Part shown: positions 34,065 to 42,920 of the stretch, in pieces
Layout of the letters: every line of letters begins with the position of its first letter
Position numbering within the stretch: the stretch's first letter is position 1
From: Arenibacter sp. P308M17
GTDB lineage: Bacteria > Bacteroidota > Bacteroidia > Flavobacteriales > Flavobacteriaceae
Direction of reading: 5' to 3'
DNA length: 64,000 nt
Assembly: GCF_003426735.1 (NCBI RefSeq)
Contig: NZ_QVON01000003.1
Location: forward strand, 595,587-659,586
Notes under the pieces: generated by a model
The model's input: the letters and a program-made list of their open reading frames with translations, nothing else
Told to the model about the DNA's origin: nothing
The model's database searches: none
Made by a program: the position numbers and the translations under genes

Positions 34065-34709
34065 TTATCTGGTCTTTAACCACCCGGTGATGCTCAGCCG
34101 TTCCCGATGGGCAGGTTTCACCTCGTGTTCCAATTCCTGACTTTCAAAGATAACTACCCTTCCCGGAAAGGGGGCAATATGCTTTGCCTCTTCCCCGTTT
34201 TCCGTGGGCAGGTAAAGTACCAATTCCCCCCCATCTTTTTCTGGGATCCAGTCCGGTTCATTTAGATAGCAGACCATGGAGAGTTTACGTCTGTCGTCAT
34301 TCTGAAAGGTATCCAAATGTCTTTTGTAAAAAGTGCCTTCAGGATAGATGGCATAGTGAAATTCCTTGAACAGGATTCCCATAAAGCAGGTCTGGTTCAG
34401 ATAATGGGCCAATTCATTAATTTTCAAAAAGAATTGCTGCTCCAGCACGTCCTTACTACGTTCATCCATCCACAGTATAAAATCGCCCCGGATCGCCGTT
34501 ATGATAAATTCGTTGAGACGATTCCCAATGGCCGCTTTTTTAAACCGCTCCCCTTCATATTTGGCCAATAGGGAATTACGCAATTGGGCCACCTCTTCCG
34601 GAGAAAAGAAATGGTCCACAATACTGTATTTCTGTGTCAGGATGTCCTCTATCACTTTTTCAAAAAGGGGATTCTCCTTAAACTCCAGTTGTTCAAATAG
34701 TTCTGCCAA
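34065..34709 (-). CDS. 2-oxoglutarate-Fe(II) dioxygenase (prolyl 4-hydroxylase-like)
   Basis: The 214-residue protein contains the Fe(II) ligands HLD in YKRHLDTFQNDDRRKLSMVCYL (about residues 128-149) and the distal His in LEHEVKPAHRERLSITGW (about 195-212), with the 2OG-binding Arg nearby. This is the P4Hc domain. It probably hydroxylates a protein or small molecule in the cytosol; substrate unknown. It diverges from the PHP lipoprotein gene, with a MITE-like palindrome between them. Confidence 0.9.
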   Translation of the reverse strand: MAELFEQLEFKENPLFEKVIEDILTQKYSIVDHFFSPEEVAQLRNSLLAKYEGERFKKAAIGNRLNEFIITAIRGDFILWMDERSKDVLEQQFFLKINELAHYLNQTCFMGILFKEFHYAIYPEGTFYKRHLDTFQNDDRRKLSMVCYLNEPDWIPEKDGGELVLYLPTENGEEAKHIAPFPGRVVIFESQELEHEVKPAHRERLSITGWLKTR

Positions 34710-34837
34710 TCTTCTACCGTTTTAAAAATCGGACAAAAATAGATGAAAATGCAATTGGTTTTACATATTGTACTATATGGTGTTCCTTAGTTATTTCGAA
34801 GCACGTGTTATTTAATTGTAATCTTTTGTTATTGATC

Positions 34838-34991
34838 TTAGTACATGACAAAATTTAATTCCGCAAGATTTTTCTCAATTTTTGACCCCGACCCTAAAGG
34901 GAGAAATCGAAGAAAATCAGGCTCCCTTTAGGGTTGGGGAAAAACGGATTTTCAGAGAAACCTTATTAAGACGATTTTTGTCATGTACTAA
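34838..34991. repeat. MITE-like palindromic element with 8-bp flanking repeats; gap 34710-35072
   Basis: Terminal inverted repeats of 16 bases start TTAGTACATGACAAAA (34838-34853) and are matched at 34976-34991. A central inverted repeat of 18 bases (17 matching, 34887-34940 region, core CCCTAAAGGGAG) forms a strong hairpin. TTATTGAT occurs directly on both sides (34829-34836 and 34994-35001), like a target-site duplication. It sits between divergent promoters. The rest of the gap shows no gene. Confidence 0.65.
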
Positions 34992-35072
34992 AATTATTGA
35001 TTTTTAGTGTATTGCTTTATTTCTAATACATTTTTATTAACTTTTGCATTAATTAACCAAACAAACCTAGAA

Positions 35073-36281
35073 ATGAAATATTCTTTGTCCCCTATTTTGT
35101 TGATTTTGCCCTTTCTAATCGGGAGCTGCGGAGATAGTACTAAAAATGCTGAAGAAGCTGTTGCCAAAAAGTGGTACAAAGGGAATTTACATACCCATTC
35201 CTTCTGGAGCGATGGGGACGAGTTCCCTGAAACTATCTTGGATTGGTACAAGTCCAACGATTACCAATTTATTGCCCTATCGGACCATAATACCATTTCT
35301 ATGGAGGAAAAATGGATACAGGTAAGGGAAGATTCCATTTATCAAAACAGTTTCAAGAGCTATTTGGAAACCTATGGGGAGGATTGGGTAAATTATAAAA
35401 CGGATTCCGGAAAGGTGCATGTAAAATTAAAGACGTATACCGAGTATAGGGACCTTTTTGAAAAGCCTGGAGAATTTTTGGTGGTCCATTCGGAGGAAAT
35501 AACGGACAGGTACGAGGACAAACATGTTCATATGAACGCTACAAATATTCAGGAAAAGATAGAACCCCAAGGAGGCAATAGTATCTCCGAGGTAATGCAA
35601 AACAATTTGGATGCGGTACTTAAGCAGCGGAAAGAAACCGGGATTCCTATTATGCCGCATATAAACCATCCCAACTTTTATTACAGTATTAGCCTTCAAG
35701 ATATGATTTCCTTGAAGGGAGAACGCTTTTTTGAAGTGTACAATGGCCATCCCACGGTGCACAATATGGGCGATTCCACCCATATTTCTACAGAGGAAAT
35801 GTGGGATCAGATCAATATTTCCTATATAGCGGCCAAAAAGCCCCTTATGTACGGATTGGCCACCGATGATTCGCACAATTACCATAAAATGGGCAATAAA
35901 TGGAGCAATTCCGGGAGGGGTTGGGTCATGGTGCAGTCAGATACCTTATCAGCTCCCGCTTTGATAGAGGCCATGGAAAAGGGCGATTTTTATTCCTCCA
36001 CCGGGGTTAGCCTTAAAAACTTGGATTATGATAAAAAGAATGTAAAGGTGGAAGTGGAACCGGAAGCCGGGGTAAACTATACCATTACTTTTTTGGGCTG
36101 CCTTAAGGGGGAAACAGAGGTAAAGGAGTTGAAAGTTGTTGAAGGTACTACTGCCGATTTCGAAATAAAGGACGATATATTGTTTGTAAGGAGTAAGATA
36201 ACATCTTCAAAACTTCAGGAAAACCCAATAGAGGACATCAAATATGAATCTGCATGGACCCAGCCCCTTCTAAATGATTAG
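35073..36281 (+). CDS. PHP-domain lipoprotein (metal-dependent phosphoesterase family)
   Basis: The 402-residue protein has a lipoprotein signal (LSPILLILPFLIGSCGDS, Cys17). PHP motifs follow: NLHTHSFWSDGDEFP, FIALSDHNT, HSEEITDRYEDKHVHMNAT and MPHINHPNF, then GLATDDSHNYH. These ligate a trinuclear metal site. I chose ATG 35073 because it begins the signal peptide; the frame is open to 35007. A secreted or outer-membrane phosphoesterase role is likely; substrate unknown. It stands upstream of queD. Confidence 0.87.
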   Translation: MKYSLSPILLILPFLIGSCGDSTKNAEEAVAKKWYKGNLHTHSFWSDGDEFPETILDWYKSNDYQFIALSDHNTISMEEKWIQVREDSIYQNSFKSYLETYGEDWVNYKTDSGKVHVKLKTYTEYRDLFEKPGEFLVVHSEEITDRYEDKHVHMNATNIQEKIEPQGGNSISEVMQNNLDAVLKQRKETGIPIMPHINHPNFYYSISLQDMISLKGERFFEVYNGHPTVHNMGDSTHISTEEMWDQINISYIAAKKPLMYGLATDDSHNYHKMGNKWSNSGRGWVMVQSDTLSAPALIEAMEKGDFYSSTGVSLKNLDYDKKNVKVEVEPEAGVNYTITFLGCLKGETEVKELKVVEGTTADFEIKDDILFVRSKITSSKLQENPIEDIKYESAWTQPLLND

Positions 36282-36349
36282 GGCCTGTTAACACTAAACA
36301 CTCAAAGCGCCTTTTGGGTCTATTTTCCGCCTAGTTTCGCAGAATAATT

Positions 36350-36357
36350 TACCTTTG
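36350..36357 (+). promoter_or_regulatory. Bacteroidota-type -7 box upstream of queD
   Basis: TACCTTTG fits the TAnnTTTG consensus, 18 bases before the queD start codon. The -33 element is not clear. Confidence 0.6.
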
Positions 36358-36374
36358 CAGTCCAAATAGATGAT

Positions 36375-36824
36375 ATGGGCAATATTCGTATTACCAAACA
36401 GTTCAATTTTGAAACCGGACATGCCTTGTTCGGTTATGATGGTAAATGTAGAAACGTACATGGCCACAGTTACAAACTTTCGGTAACCGTAATTGGACGG
36501 CCTATTACCGATACCTCTCACGTAAAATTGGGAATGGTCATAGATTTTGGGGATTTGAAGCGGATCGTAAAGGAAGAGATTGTGGATCAGTTTGACCATG
36601 CCACGGTCTTTAATAAAAATACCCCACATGTGGAATTGGCGCAGGAACTCATGGATAGGGGACACAATGTAATACTGGCCAACTACCAACCGACCAGTGA
36701 AAATATGGTGTTGGATTTTGCCGATAAAATTAAGGCCAGGTTGCCAAAAAATATCAGCCTACATTCTTTAAAGCTACAGGAAACCGACACCTCTTTTGCG
36801 GAATGGTATGCTTCTGATAATTAA
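36375..36824 (+). CDS. 6-carboxy-5,6,7,8-tetrahydropterin synthase family (QueD)
   Basis: The protein has 149 residues with zinc ligands and catalytic residues in FETGHALFGYDGKCRNVHGH followed by SY, and DQFDHATVFN and LQETDTSFAEWY at the expected spacing. It converts 7,8-dihydroneopterin triphosphate in queuosine precursor synthesis; a pterin synthase role is the alternative. Own promoter at 36350. lpxH follows 11 bases later. Confidence 0.9.
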   Translation: MGNIRITKQFNFETGHALFGYDGKCRNVHGHSYKLSVTVIGRPITDTSHVKLGMVIDFGDLKRIVKEEIVDQFDHATVFNKNTPHVELAQELMDRGHNVILANYQPTSENMVLDFADKIKARLPKNISLHSLKLQETDTSFAEWYASDN

Positions 36825-36835
36825 ATTGGCCCTGC

Positions 36836-37612
36836 ATGAAAGCTATAGACGTTCCCACGGGCAAAAAAATATACTTCTCCAGTGACAATCATTTGGGGGC
36901 CCCTACCAGGGACCTCAGTGTTCCAAGGGAAAAAAAGTTTGTGGCCTGGTTGGATACCGTTAAGGTAGATGCTGCCGCTATTTTTCTCCTTGGGGATCTT
37001 TTCGATTTTTGGTTCGAATATAGAACGGTAGTCCCCAAGGGTTTTACCCGTACTTTGGGGAAGTTGGCCGAAATTTCCGATTCGGGCATTCCTATTTACT
37101 ACTTTGTGGGCAACCATGACCTATGGATGAACGGCTATTTTGAAGAGGAGCTGAACATTCCCGTATTTCACGGCCCCCAACCCTTTCTTTTAAACGGGAT
37201 GTCCTTTTTAATTGGACATGGAGATGGGCTGGGCCCGGGGGACAAAGGGTACAAACGCATGAAAAAAGTGTTCACCAATCCGCTATCCAAATGGCTTTAT
37301 AATTGGTTGCATCCCGATTTTGGGGTTAAACTGGCACAATATCTTTCCGTAAAGAACAAATTAATTTCCGGGGAAGGGGATATTGAATTCCTTGGGGAGG
37401 AGAACGAATGGTTGGTGCAATATTGTAAGCGAAAACTGGAGCAGCAGCACTATGATTATTTTGTTTTTGGACATCGGCACCTACCTTTGGAAATCCCTTT
37501 AAATGAAAATTCCACCTACCTGAACACAGGGGATTGGATCTCCTATTTTACCTATGGCGAGTTTGATGGATCTTCCCTGTCCCTAAAAAAATATGGGTCT
37601 TCCCCAATCTGA
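36836..37612 (+). CDS. UDP-2,3-diacylglucosamine diphosphatase (LpxH-like)
   Basis: The 258-residue metallophosphoesterase has all five blocks: YFSSDNHLGAP, LLGDLFDFWFEY, VGNHDLWM, IGHGDGLGPGDKGY and FGHRHLPLEI. LpxH cleaves UDP-diacyl-GlcN to lipid X in lipid A synthesis at the inner membrane face. The SSDNH (instead of SDxH) block is usual for Bacteroidota homologues. It is probably co-transcribed with queD. Confidence 0.88.
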   Translation: MKAIDVPTGKKIYFSSDNHLGAPTRDLSVPREKKFVAWLDTVKVDAAAIFLLGDLFDFWFEYRTVVPKGFTRTLGKLAEISDSGIPIYYFVGNHDLWMNGYFEEELNIPVFHGPQPFLLNGMSFLIGHGDGLGPGDKGYKRMKKVFTNPLSKWLYNWLHPDFGVKLAQYLSVKNKLISGEGDIEFLGEENEWLVQYCKRKLEQQHYDYFVFGHRHLPLEIPLNENSTYLNTGDWISYFTYGEFDGSSLSLKKYGSSPI

Positions 37613-38245
37613 AATACAGCAAATTTGGCAGATTATCCGGAAGGATAATCATAATACGGTTGATTGTGCCTTTGTTTATGGATAATGACTAATTGTTGTG
37701 TTTATAAAAAATTGAAATAATTTGAACAAACGCTCTCTTTAATGTTTCGTTTAAATTATTGGAAATTATATAACAAAAATAATGGTGGTATTATTCTTTC
37801 ATTTTACGCAATTGGTTTTATAGACCCAACATCGGGCCTTGCAGGCAATTTTAAAAAGGGTTATGATAACGGCCAAAGGGTGACGGAACAAAGGAACGGC
37901 CTATTTTCAATTTCGTATTAAATCAAGTGGTTTCCACATTGGGCAATGGAAGGCGTCCAAAGAGCATTTCACCCAAGTGAAAGCGGTCTGGACGGTGCGG
38001 CCGTGGAAAGTGCGTGGATTTAAAGAAATTTAAAATCAGCCTAGCGTTTTTTGGTTCGTTTTTTGGGCGATGCAAAAAATGAACAGAACACGAATTAGAA
38101 TATAAAATTCTATCTTATTCCAATTCACACACAACTTTTGCGATTGATCCTTGTTTATGTTAAAAGTGATATAATTCTTACTGCAATTTGTAGCTGTAGC
38201 CTGTTAAAGTTATTATTCAATGATGCCTATAGGTTATCGAGATAT
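37613..38245. other. Gene-free convergent gap with structured segments
   Basis: This 633-base gap lies between convergent lpxH and recJ and holds no credible gene. A perfect 8-bp hairpin with a GGAA loop at 37631-37650 follows lpxH but lacks a T-run. A compact structured segment lies at 37926-38009: TTTCCAC (37931-37937) pairs with GTGGAAA (38003-38009), enclosing CGTCCA (37954-37959) / TGGACG (37989-37994) and TTTCAC / GTGAAA with a CCAA loop. A coding-like scrap (FKISLAFFGSFFGRCKK near 38020-38080) resembles read-through of spacer DNA. Confidence 0.4.
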
Positions 38246-39964
38246 TTAAAATTGATAACTATCATGCTCTTTAAGGTCCTTTAACTTCATTTGAAGGGCT
38301 ATTTTACCCTGCCATTCGTTTTCATCCAGTGTAAAAACGGCACTAAGGGTTTTACCCAATACCGTGGGCAGATCCTTGCCAAGGTTAAACCCAATAGCAT
38401 CAATGGCCAACCTCTTGGAGCCATTATTTTTGTCAAAAAGTTTACATTTTAGATGTTTGCCATCTTGGCCAACTACTTTTGCGTATCCGGTATCACAAAG
38501 ATTTTCGGCCATGAAAATGGGGGTCATATTTCCTGGGCCAAAAGGGGCAAACTGTTTAATGATCCGCATTAACTTTGGAGTAATTTGATCCGGGCCAATT
38601 ATGGCATCTACCATGATTTCCGGGGACATCAAATGTGGATCCATACTATTGGCAACTACTTCCTCAAATTTGGATTTAAAGGCCCCGTAATTTTCCTCAA
38701 GTAGGGTAAGTCCGGCGGCATACATATGGCCGCCAAATTGTTCAATGGTATCCGAACACTCTTCCAAGGCCTCGTACACGTCAAAGCCTTTAATGGACCT
38801 GGCGGAGGCTGCCAATTTATTGCCGCTCTTTGTAAAGACCAAAGTGGGCCTGTAATAGGTTTCAATGAGACGGGAGGCTACAATTCCGATAACCCCCTTA
38901 TGCCAAGATTCATTATATACTACCGAGGTAAAACTTTGCTCTTCCTTGTTTTCTTGGATCTGAAGTAGCGCCTCCTGGGCAATGATCTGGTCCAGATTCC
39001 TTCGGTCCGTATTGTATTTCTCTATTTCGGCGGCAAAAAATTCGGCCCGTTCCAGATCGGTTTCCTTTAGTAGATTAACGGCGTGTTGTCCGTGCTCCAT
39101 TCTCCCCGCTGCATTAATGCGTGGAGCAATTATAAAAACCACATCGGTAATGGTAAGCAGCTGTTTTTTTATCTGTTGGATAATGGCCTTGAAACCAGCT
39201 CTTGGGTTTTGGTTGATGACTTGAAGCCCCCAATAGGCCAGAATCCTATTTTCCCCCGTTATGGGTACTATATCCGCTGCTATGGCCGTAGCCACCAAAT
39301 CCAAATATGGAACCAAATCCGCTATGGTTTCCCCTTTTTTGCTCCCCAATGCCTGGATCAATTTAAACCCTACCCCACAGCCACATAGTTCGTCATAGGG
39401 ATAGGAACAATCCGCTCTTTTGGGGTCCAAAACGGCCACTGCGTTGGGCAGTGCATTTCCGGGTCTATGGTGATCACATATAACAAAATCGATACCTTTC
39501 TCCTTGGCATAATCTACCTTTTCAATGGCCTTTACCCCACAATCCAAGGCAATTATTAGGGAAAAGCCGTTATCCTCGGCGAAATCTATGCCCTGATAGG
39601 AAACCCCATAGCCTTCGTTGTAACGGTCCGGGATATAGGTGGCCACGTTGGGGTAGCTGTTTTCCAAATAGGAGGAAACCAAGGCAACCGCCGTAGTGCC
39701 GTCCACGTCGTAGTCCCCAAAAATCAATATATTTTCCTGGCTTGCAATAGCCTTTTCTATACGTTCCACGGCCTTGTCCATATCCTTCATTAAAAAGGGA
39801 TCGTGCAGGTCCGACAGCTGTGGCCGAAAAAACCTCTTGGCATCCTCATAATTGGCAATGCCCCGTTGCAATAATAGTTGTGCAACCAAATCTTCCACCT
39901 TCAATGCAGCTGCCAGGGCATCTATTTGTGATTGTTCGGGTTTTGGTTTAATGGTCCAACGCAT
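38246..39964 (-). CDS. Single-stranded-DNA-specific exonuclease RecJ
   Basis: The 572-residue protein has the DHH motifs FGDYDVDGTTAVAL, VICDHHRPGNALP, DLVATAIAADIVP and the DHHA1 motif GGHMYAAGLTL. A C-terminal OB-like domain follows. RecJ degrades 5'-ended single strands in recombination and repair. Length matches the family. The PNGase F-like gene is 5 bases upstream on the same strand. Confidence 0.95.
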   Translation of the reverse strand: MRWTIKPKPEQSQIDALAAALKVEDLVAQLLLQRGIANYEDAKRFFRPQLSDLHDPFLMKDMDKAVERIEKAIASQENILIFGDYDVDGTTAVALVSSYLENSYPNVATYIPDRYNEGYGVSYQGIDFAEDNGFSLIIALDCGVKAIEKVDYAKEKGIDFVICDHHRPGNALPNAVAVLDPKRADCSYPYDELCGCGVGFKLIQALGSKKGETIADLVPYLDLVATAIAADIVPITGENRILAYWGLQVINQNPRAGFKAIIQQIKKQLLTITDVVFIIAPRINAAGRMEHGQHAVNLLKETDLERAEFFAAEIEKYNTDRRNLDQIIAQEALLQIQENKEEQSFTSVVYNESWHKGVIGIVASRLIETYYRPTLVFTKSGNKLAASARSIKGFDVYEALEECSDTIEQFGGHMYAAGLTLLEENYGAFKSKFEEVVANSMDPHLMSPEIMVDAIIGPDQITPKLMRIIKQFAPFGPGNMTPIFMAENLCDTGYAKVVGQDGKHLKCKLFDKNNGSKRLAIDAIGFNLGKDLPTVLGKTLSAVFTLDENEWQGKIALQMKLKDLKEHDSYQF

Positions 39965-39969
39965 GCCAA

Positions 39970-41880
39970 TTACTCCTTTAGCCTAATTCTATTTTTAAAT
40001 ACCTCATTGCCGTCTATAACCACTTTGAGATAGTAGCGCATTTTGGGCAAATAGGAAAGGTCATAAGTTAAAATACCCTTTTTGAGATTTAAATAGGTAT
40101 GGGTTTCCACTATTTTCGTCTCATCTTCTTGCTGGGTAATAATGACCTTCACCTCTTTTTCTTGGTTCGCAAAATAATCCAGCGTTACCGGGCCCTGGGT
40201 TCTGGCCGGGAACATGTTTATGGACGGTTCGTTGTCCAAATGATACGCAAGCCCGGGTGTTACCCTAAAGTTATAAATAATATGGCTCCCAAAATCGGAA
40301 TTAAAATGTTTTATGGCCTGTCCCAAGGTATCCAAAAGTTTAACGCTACCACTGCCATCTTTTGACTTGAACCAAAACTCAAGTCCGTCCCCTCCCGTAT
40401 CCTGTACCTTAAAGGTATAATGGCCCTCTTTAAGTGTAAGGGTATCCATATAGGTGGTATTGGGCTTAAGATCTACACTGTCTCTTTTAAATATGGGCTC
40501 TCCGTAACTATTGGTAACGGAATATTCGTTTTGACCAGGCTTGTTATTGGTCTTAAAATAAATAATGGTCCACTCCGGCAGGACATTTGGTCTGGTGTAG
40601 ATAGAACTTTTTATGTTATCTCCCTCAAATCCATCCCTTTTGCCGTTCGGCCTTTTTAATTCTACAAAAAAACGGGCAGATTCCTTATCGTTAAATATCT
40701 CTTCGGGTAAAGTTAACAAGGCGGTTTCCCCAAACGGGATGTCTCCTTTCCAACTAAATTTTTTGGGCTTTTGTCCTTCTATAAAATAATTGATTCCCAA
40801 GGATTTTAAATTGTTCTTGCCATTATTCTTTATGCGGATAACCGGCAGGGCTCCGGATTCATTTTTTCTACTGTGTATTTTTTCTTCGGAAGGGGATATG
40901 ATATCCACTAAAGTAACGTCATTTTGGGAGTGTACCTTACCGTATTCCAATACATAGGCCACTAGAAGTTCCTTCGCACTGGGCTTTTCCGTTTCATAGG
41001 GCTCCATGTTGAGGTCAATGGTATACTCTTGTCCCGCACTTATGTCAAAACCCACTTCATCCGCTTGCAGTAAATAACCGGGGCACCAATTGGCACGGTC
41101 AAAGATCCAGGTCCCTGCCTGCGGATATAAGGGGTTATCCCCACATTCCATCCACAATTGCTTTTTGTCGATAAGCTTGCCATTATAAAGAATTTCGCGG
41201 TATTTGTCACAGAATTCCCCACAGCCATTGGCATCCATTCCATGTCCGGTCTGATGGATTTTCACTTTCCCAAAGTTTGTTCGGGTACTGGCCGTTAAAG
41301 TCACGGGAGCCAAGTGATTTTCAATGGGATCTGCTTGGTCCCCATAACTATAATTGCCATCGTAAATCTTATGAATGGCCAATTGTTCGGCAACGGGTGT
41401 TCCATACGTTATTTCAAAATCCACGGTAACCTTCCATCCACGGGTCTTATTGTCCTCGTAGCCTGTATGGATATAATCTACTTCCAGGCTATCCCTTAGA
41501 ATGGGACTAAAATCGGTAATGTCCACTTTCCAGTCAAATCGCCAGTCCTCCTGAAATCTTCCCCCATAGGGTGTGAGCATCCTGGCAATTTCATAGTTGA
41601 CGGTATCATTTTTTTGCCTCACCTTAATGTGATCTACATAGTCCCAATCCGCACAACGCATATTGTCCGGGCATTCAAAAGTAAGATTTAGGAAAATCTG
41701 CCGAATCTCTTCGTTCTTGGAAGGAAAAACGGCCCAGCGCTTATAACTGTTTTCCCCTTTGGACGGATCGGTAACAATGGTTTCCTGGTTGTGGGAGATT
41801 ATATTTTTTGTAACCTGGGCCTCTAAGTGTTGCTGTACAAATATAAGCCCGGCCAATAGAACTAAAAATTTTTGGAACAT
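39970..41880 (-). CDS. Peptide-N-glycosidase F-like secreted protein
   Basis: The 636-residue protein has a signal peptide (residues 1-21, LEAQ) and two PNGase F-like jelly-roll regions. Block one includes FECPDNMRCADWDYVDHIKV, with the Asp of CADWD at the position of the PNGase F catalytic Asp, and HQTGHGMDANGCGEFCDKYR. The C-terminal 200 residues are beta-rich (PNTTYMDTLTLKEGHYTFKV, DTGGDGLEFW). It could release N-glycans from glycoproteins in the periplasm or outside. It is larger than classical PNGase F (about 350 residues), as many marine homologues are. Confidence 0.82.
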   Translation of the reverse strand: MFQKFLVLLAGLIFVQQHLEAQVTKNIISHNQETIVTDPSKGENSYKRWAVFPSKNEEIRQIFLNLTFECPDNMRCADWDYVDHIKVRQKNDTVNYEIARMLTPYGGRFQEDWRFDWKVDITDFSPILRDSLEVDYIHTGYEDNKTRGWKVTVDFEITYGTPVAEQLAIHKIYDGNYSYGDQADPIENHLAPVTLTASTRTNFGKVKIHQTGHGMDANGCGEFCDKYREILYNGKLIDKKQLWMECGDNPLYPQAGTWIFDRANWCPGYLLQADEVGFDISAGQEYTIDLNMEPYETEKPSAKELLVAYVLEYGKVHSQNDVTLVDIISPSEEKIHSRKNESGALPVIRIKNNGKNNLKSLGINYFIEGQKPKKFSWKGDIPFGETALLTLPEEIFNDKESARFFVELKRPNGKRDGFEGDNIKSSIYTRPNVLPEWTIIYFKTNNKPGQNEYSVTNSYGEPIFKRDSVDLKPNTTYMDTLTLKEGHYTFKVQDTGGDGLEFWFKSKDGSGSVKLLDTLGQAIKHFNSDFGSHIIYNFRVTPGLAYHLDNEPSINMFPARTQGPVTLDYFANQEKEVKVIITQQEDETKIVETHTYLNLKKGILTYDLSYLPKMRYYLKVVIDGNEVFKNRIRLKE

Positions 41881-41899
41881 AGTAAAAGTAGTAGGGGAA

Positions 41900-42322
41900 C
41901 TATAAATTATTAAAATAGGTCTTGATCTCCAAGGTTGCGAATTGACGGAACATTTCCATTACCCCGCAGTATTTTTCAATGGAAAGGTCAACGGCCCGTT
42001 GCAATTTTTTTTCGTTCAGGTTGGCCCCGGTAAAATGATATTCCACCAATACCTTGTCGTAATACTTGGGGTCTTCCTCGGTCAGGTTGGCAATAGTCTC
42101 TATTCGAAACTCCGCTACTTCCAGTTTCATTTTTTTGATAAGTGAGGCAACATCCAGACCGGAACAACCGGCCAAAGCTGTAAGCATAAGCGCTTTTGGC
42201 CTATATCCCATGCCTTCCCCCCCATTTTCGGGGGCTACATCTATAATTAAATTGTTTCCTGAAGGATTGTTGCTTTCAAAGGCCATATTACCAAGCCATT
42301 TGGTAGTGATTTGATTTGTCAT
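41900..42322 (-). CDS. OsmC family protein
   Basis: The 140-residue protein, from ATG 42322 (MTNQITTKWLGNMAF), has RPKALMLTALAGCSGLDVAS with the reactive Cys and SIEKYCGVMEMFR with the second Cys, the OsmC/Ohr pair. It reduces organic hydroperoxides or handles osmotic stress. The longer frame to 42367 adds 15 residues unlike the family start. Gene order with the PNGase F-like gene suggests loose co-transcription. Confidence 0.88.
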   Translation of the reverse strand: MTNQITTKWLGNMAFESNNPSGNNLIIDVAPENGGEGMGYRPKALMLTALAGCSGLDVASLIKKMKLEVAEFRIETIANLTEEDPKYYDKVLVEYHFTGANLNEKKLQRAVDLSIEKYCGVMEMFRQFATLEIKTYFNNL

Positions 42323-42379
42323 GTAGGTGCATTTTTTATGTTTCTTGTCCAGGTCAAAAATACGCATATTTCAGAAACC

Positions 42380-42532
42380 ATGGAACCAAGAACAATGGTT
42401 GTGTTTGCGCAAAGAATATTGTTGATCTATAAAGGCATTAATTTCTTCATAGGACAACTACCGGAATGGGTACAAAGCGCAGAGGAAAGCTTGATTAACT
42501 CCATGAAGGCCTATGGATTTTACCAAAAATAA
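42380..42532 (+). CDS. Possible small protein (50 aa)
   Basis: A frame from ATG 42380 encodes MEPRTMVVFAQRILLIYKGI and ends QSAEESLINSMKAYGFYQK, directly before a strong terminator on the same strand (42536). The position before a terminator supports expression. The 5' part of the longer frame (from 42311) overlaps OsmC and is not likely. No homology recognised. Confidence 0.35.
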   Translation: MEPRTMVVFAQRILLIYKGINFFIGQLPEWVQSAEESLINSMKAYGFYQK

Positions 42533-42535
42533 AAA

Positions 42536-42559
42536 GGCAGAGCTAAGCTCTGCCTTTTT
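42536..42559 (+). terminator. Rho-independent terminator
   Basis: GGCAGAGCT and AGCTCTGCC form a 9-bp stem, with TTTTT after and AAAAA before it, so it can work on both strands. It ends the small ORF on the + strand. A 40-base repeat starts right after it. Confidence 0.8.
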
Positions 42560-42599
42560 CCCCAAATCTTACCATGAACTTAACCTACTTATGCTATGG
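42560..42599. repeat. 40-bp repeat, copy 1, abutting a terminator
   Basis: This 40-base segment, starting CCCCAAATCTTACCATGAAC and ending in CTATGG, is identical to 42776-42815. Both copies begin directly after a hairpin terminator's T-run. Function unknown. Confidence 0.75.
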
Positions 42600-42750
42600 T
42601 CCCCCAAAGGTATAGCAATATAAGCTGTGGGTAAAAGGTTTTAGATGAATGTCTTTTTAATAAGTTGAAATACTTCTTATCCGATAAACAGTAGGGTATA
42701 TCGGCTGTAGTACAGGCAGCTTTGCGTGTTGCCTTGGAACCAATAAAAAA

Positions 42751-42774
42751 GGTGGAGAAGTCTCCACCTTTTTT
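42751..42774 (+). terminator. Rho-independent terminator
   Basis: GGTGGAGA and TCTCCACC pair around AG, followed by TTTTTT and preceded by AAAAAA. It precedes the second copy of the 40-base repeat. No gene is seen between 42600 and 42750. Confidence 0.75.
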
Positions 42775-42775
42775 G

Positions 42776-42815
42776 CCCCAAATCTTACCATGAACTTAAC
42801 CTACTTATGCTATGG
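42776..42815. repeat. 40-bp repeat, copy 2, abutting a terminator
   Basis: Identical over 40 bases to 42560-42599, with the same placement one base after a terminator T-run. The unit [hairpin + 40-mer] is thus duplicated although the hairpin stems differ in sequence. Confidence 0.75.
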
Positions 42816-42873
42816 CACTACTAAAGTACATTTGCAGGGCAGGTTTCTGACCAAAAAGACGTTAAAGAGTGTA

Positions 42874-42917
42874 TTTCATCGATGAAGTGCATAAAAATCA
42901 ATACTTCATCGATGAAA
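42874..42917 (-). terminator. Inverted repeat 3' of purF
   Basis: Two 15-base arms, TTTCATCGATGAAGT and ACTTCATCGATGAAA, are separated by 14 bases and begin 3 bases after the purF stop. Each arm contains the palindrome TTCATCGATGAA. A hairpin here would end or stabilise the purF mRNA; the T-run is poor. Confidence 0.5.
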
Positions 42918-42920
42918 TGT

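Noticed and set aside
42311..42379. Longer start for the small ORF after OsmC
   Set aside because: It overlaps the OsmC start on the other strand and adds an implausible N-terminus.
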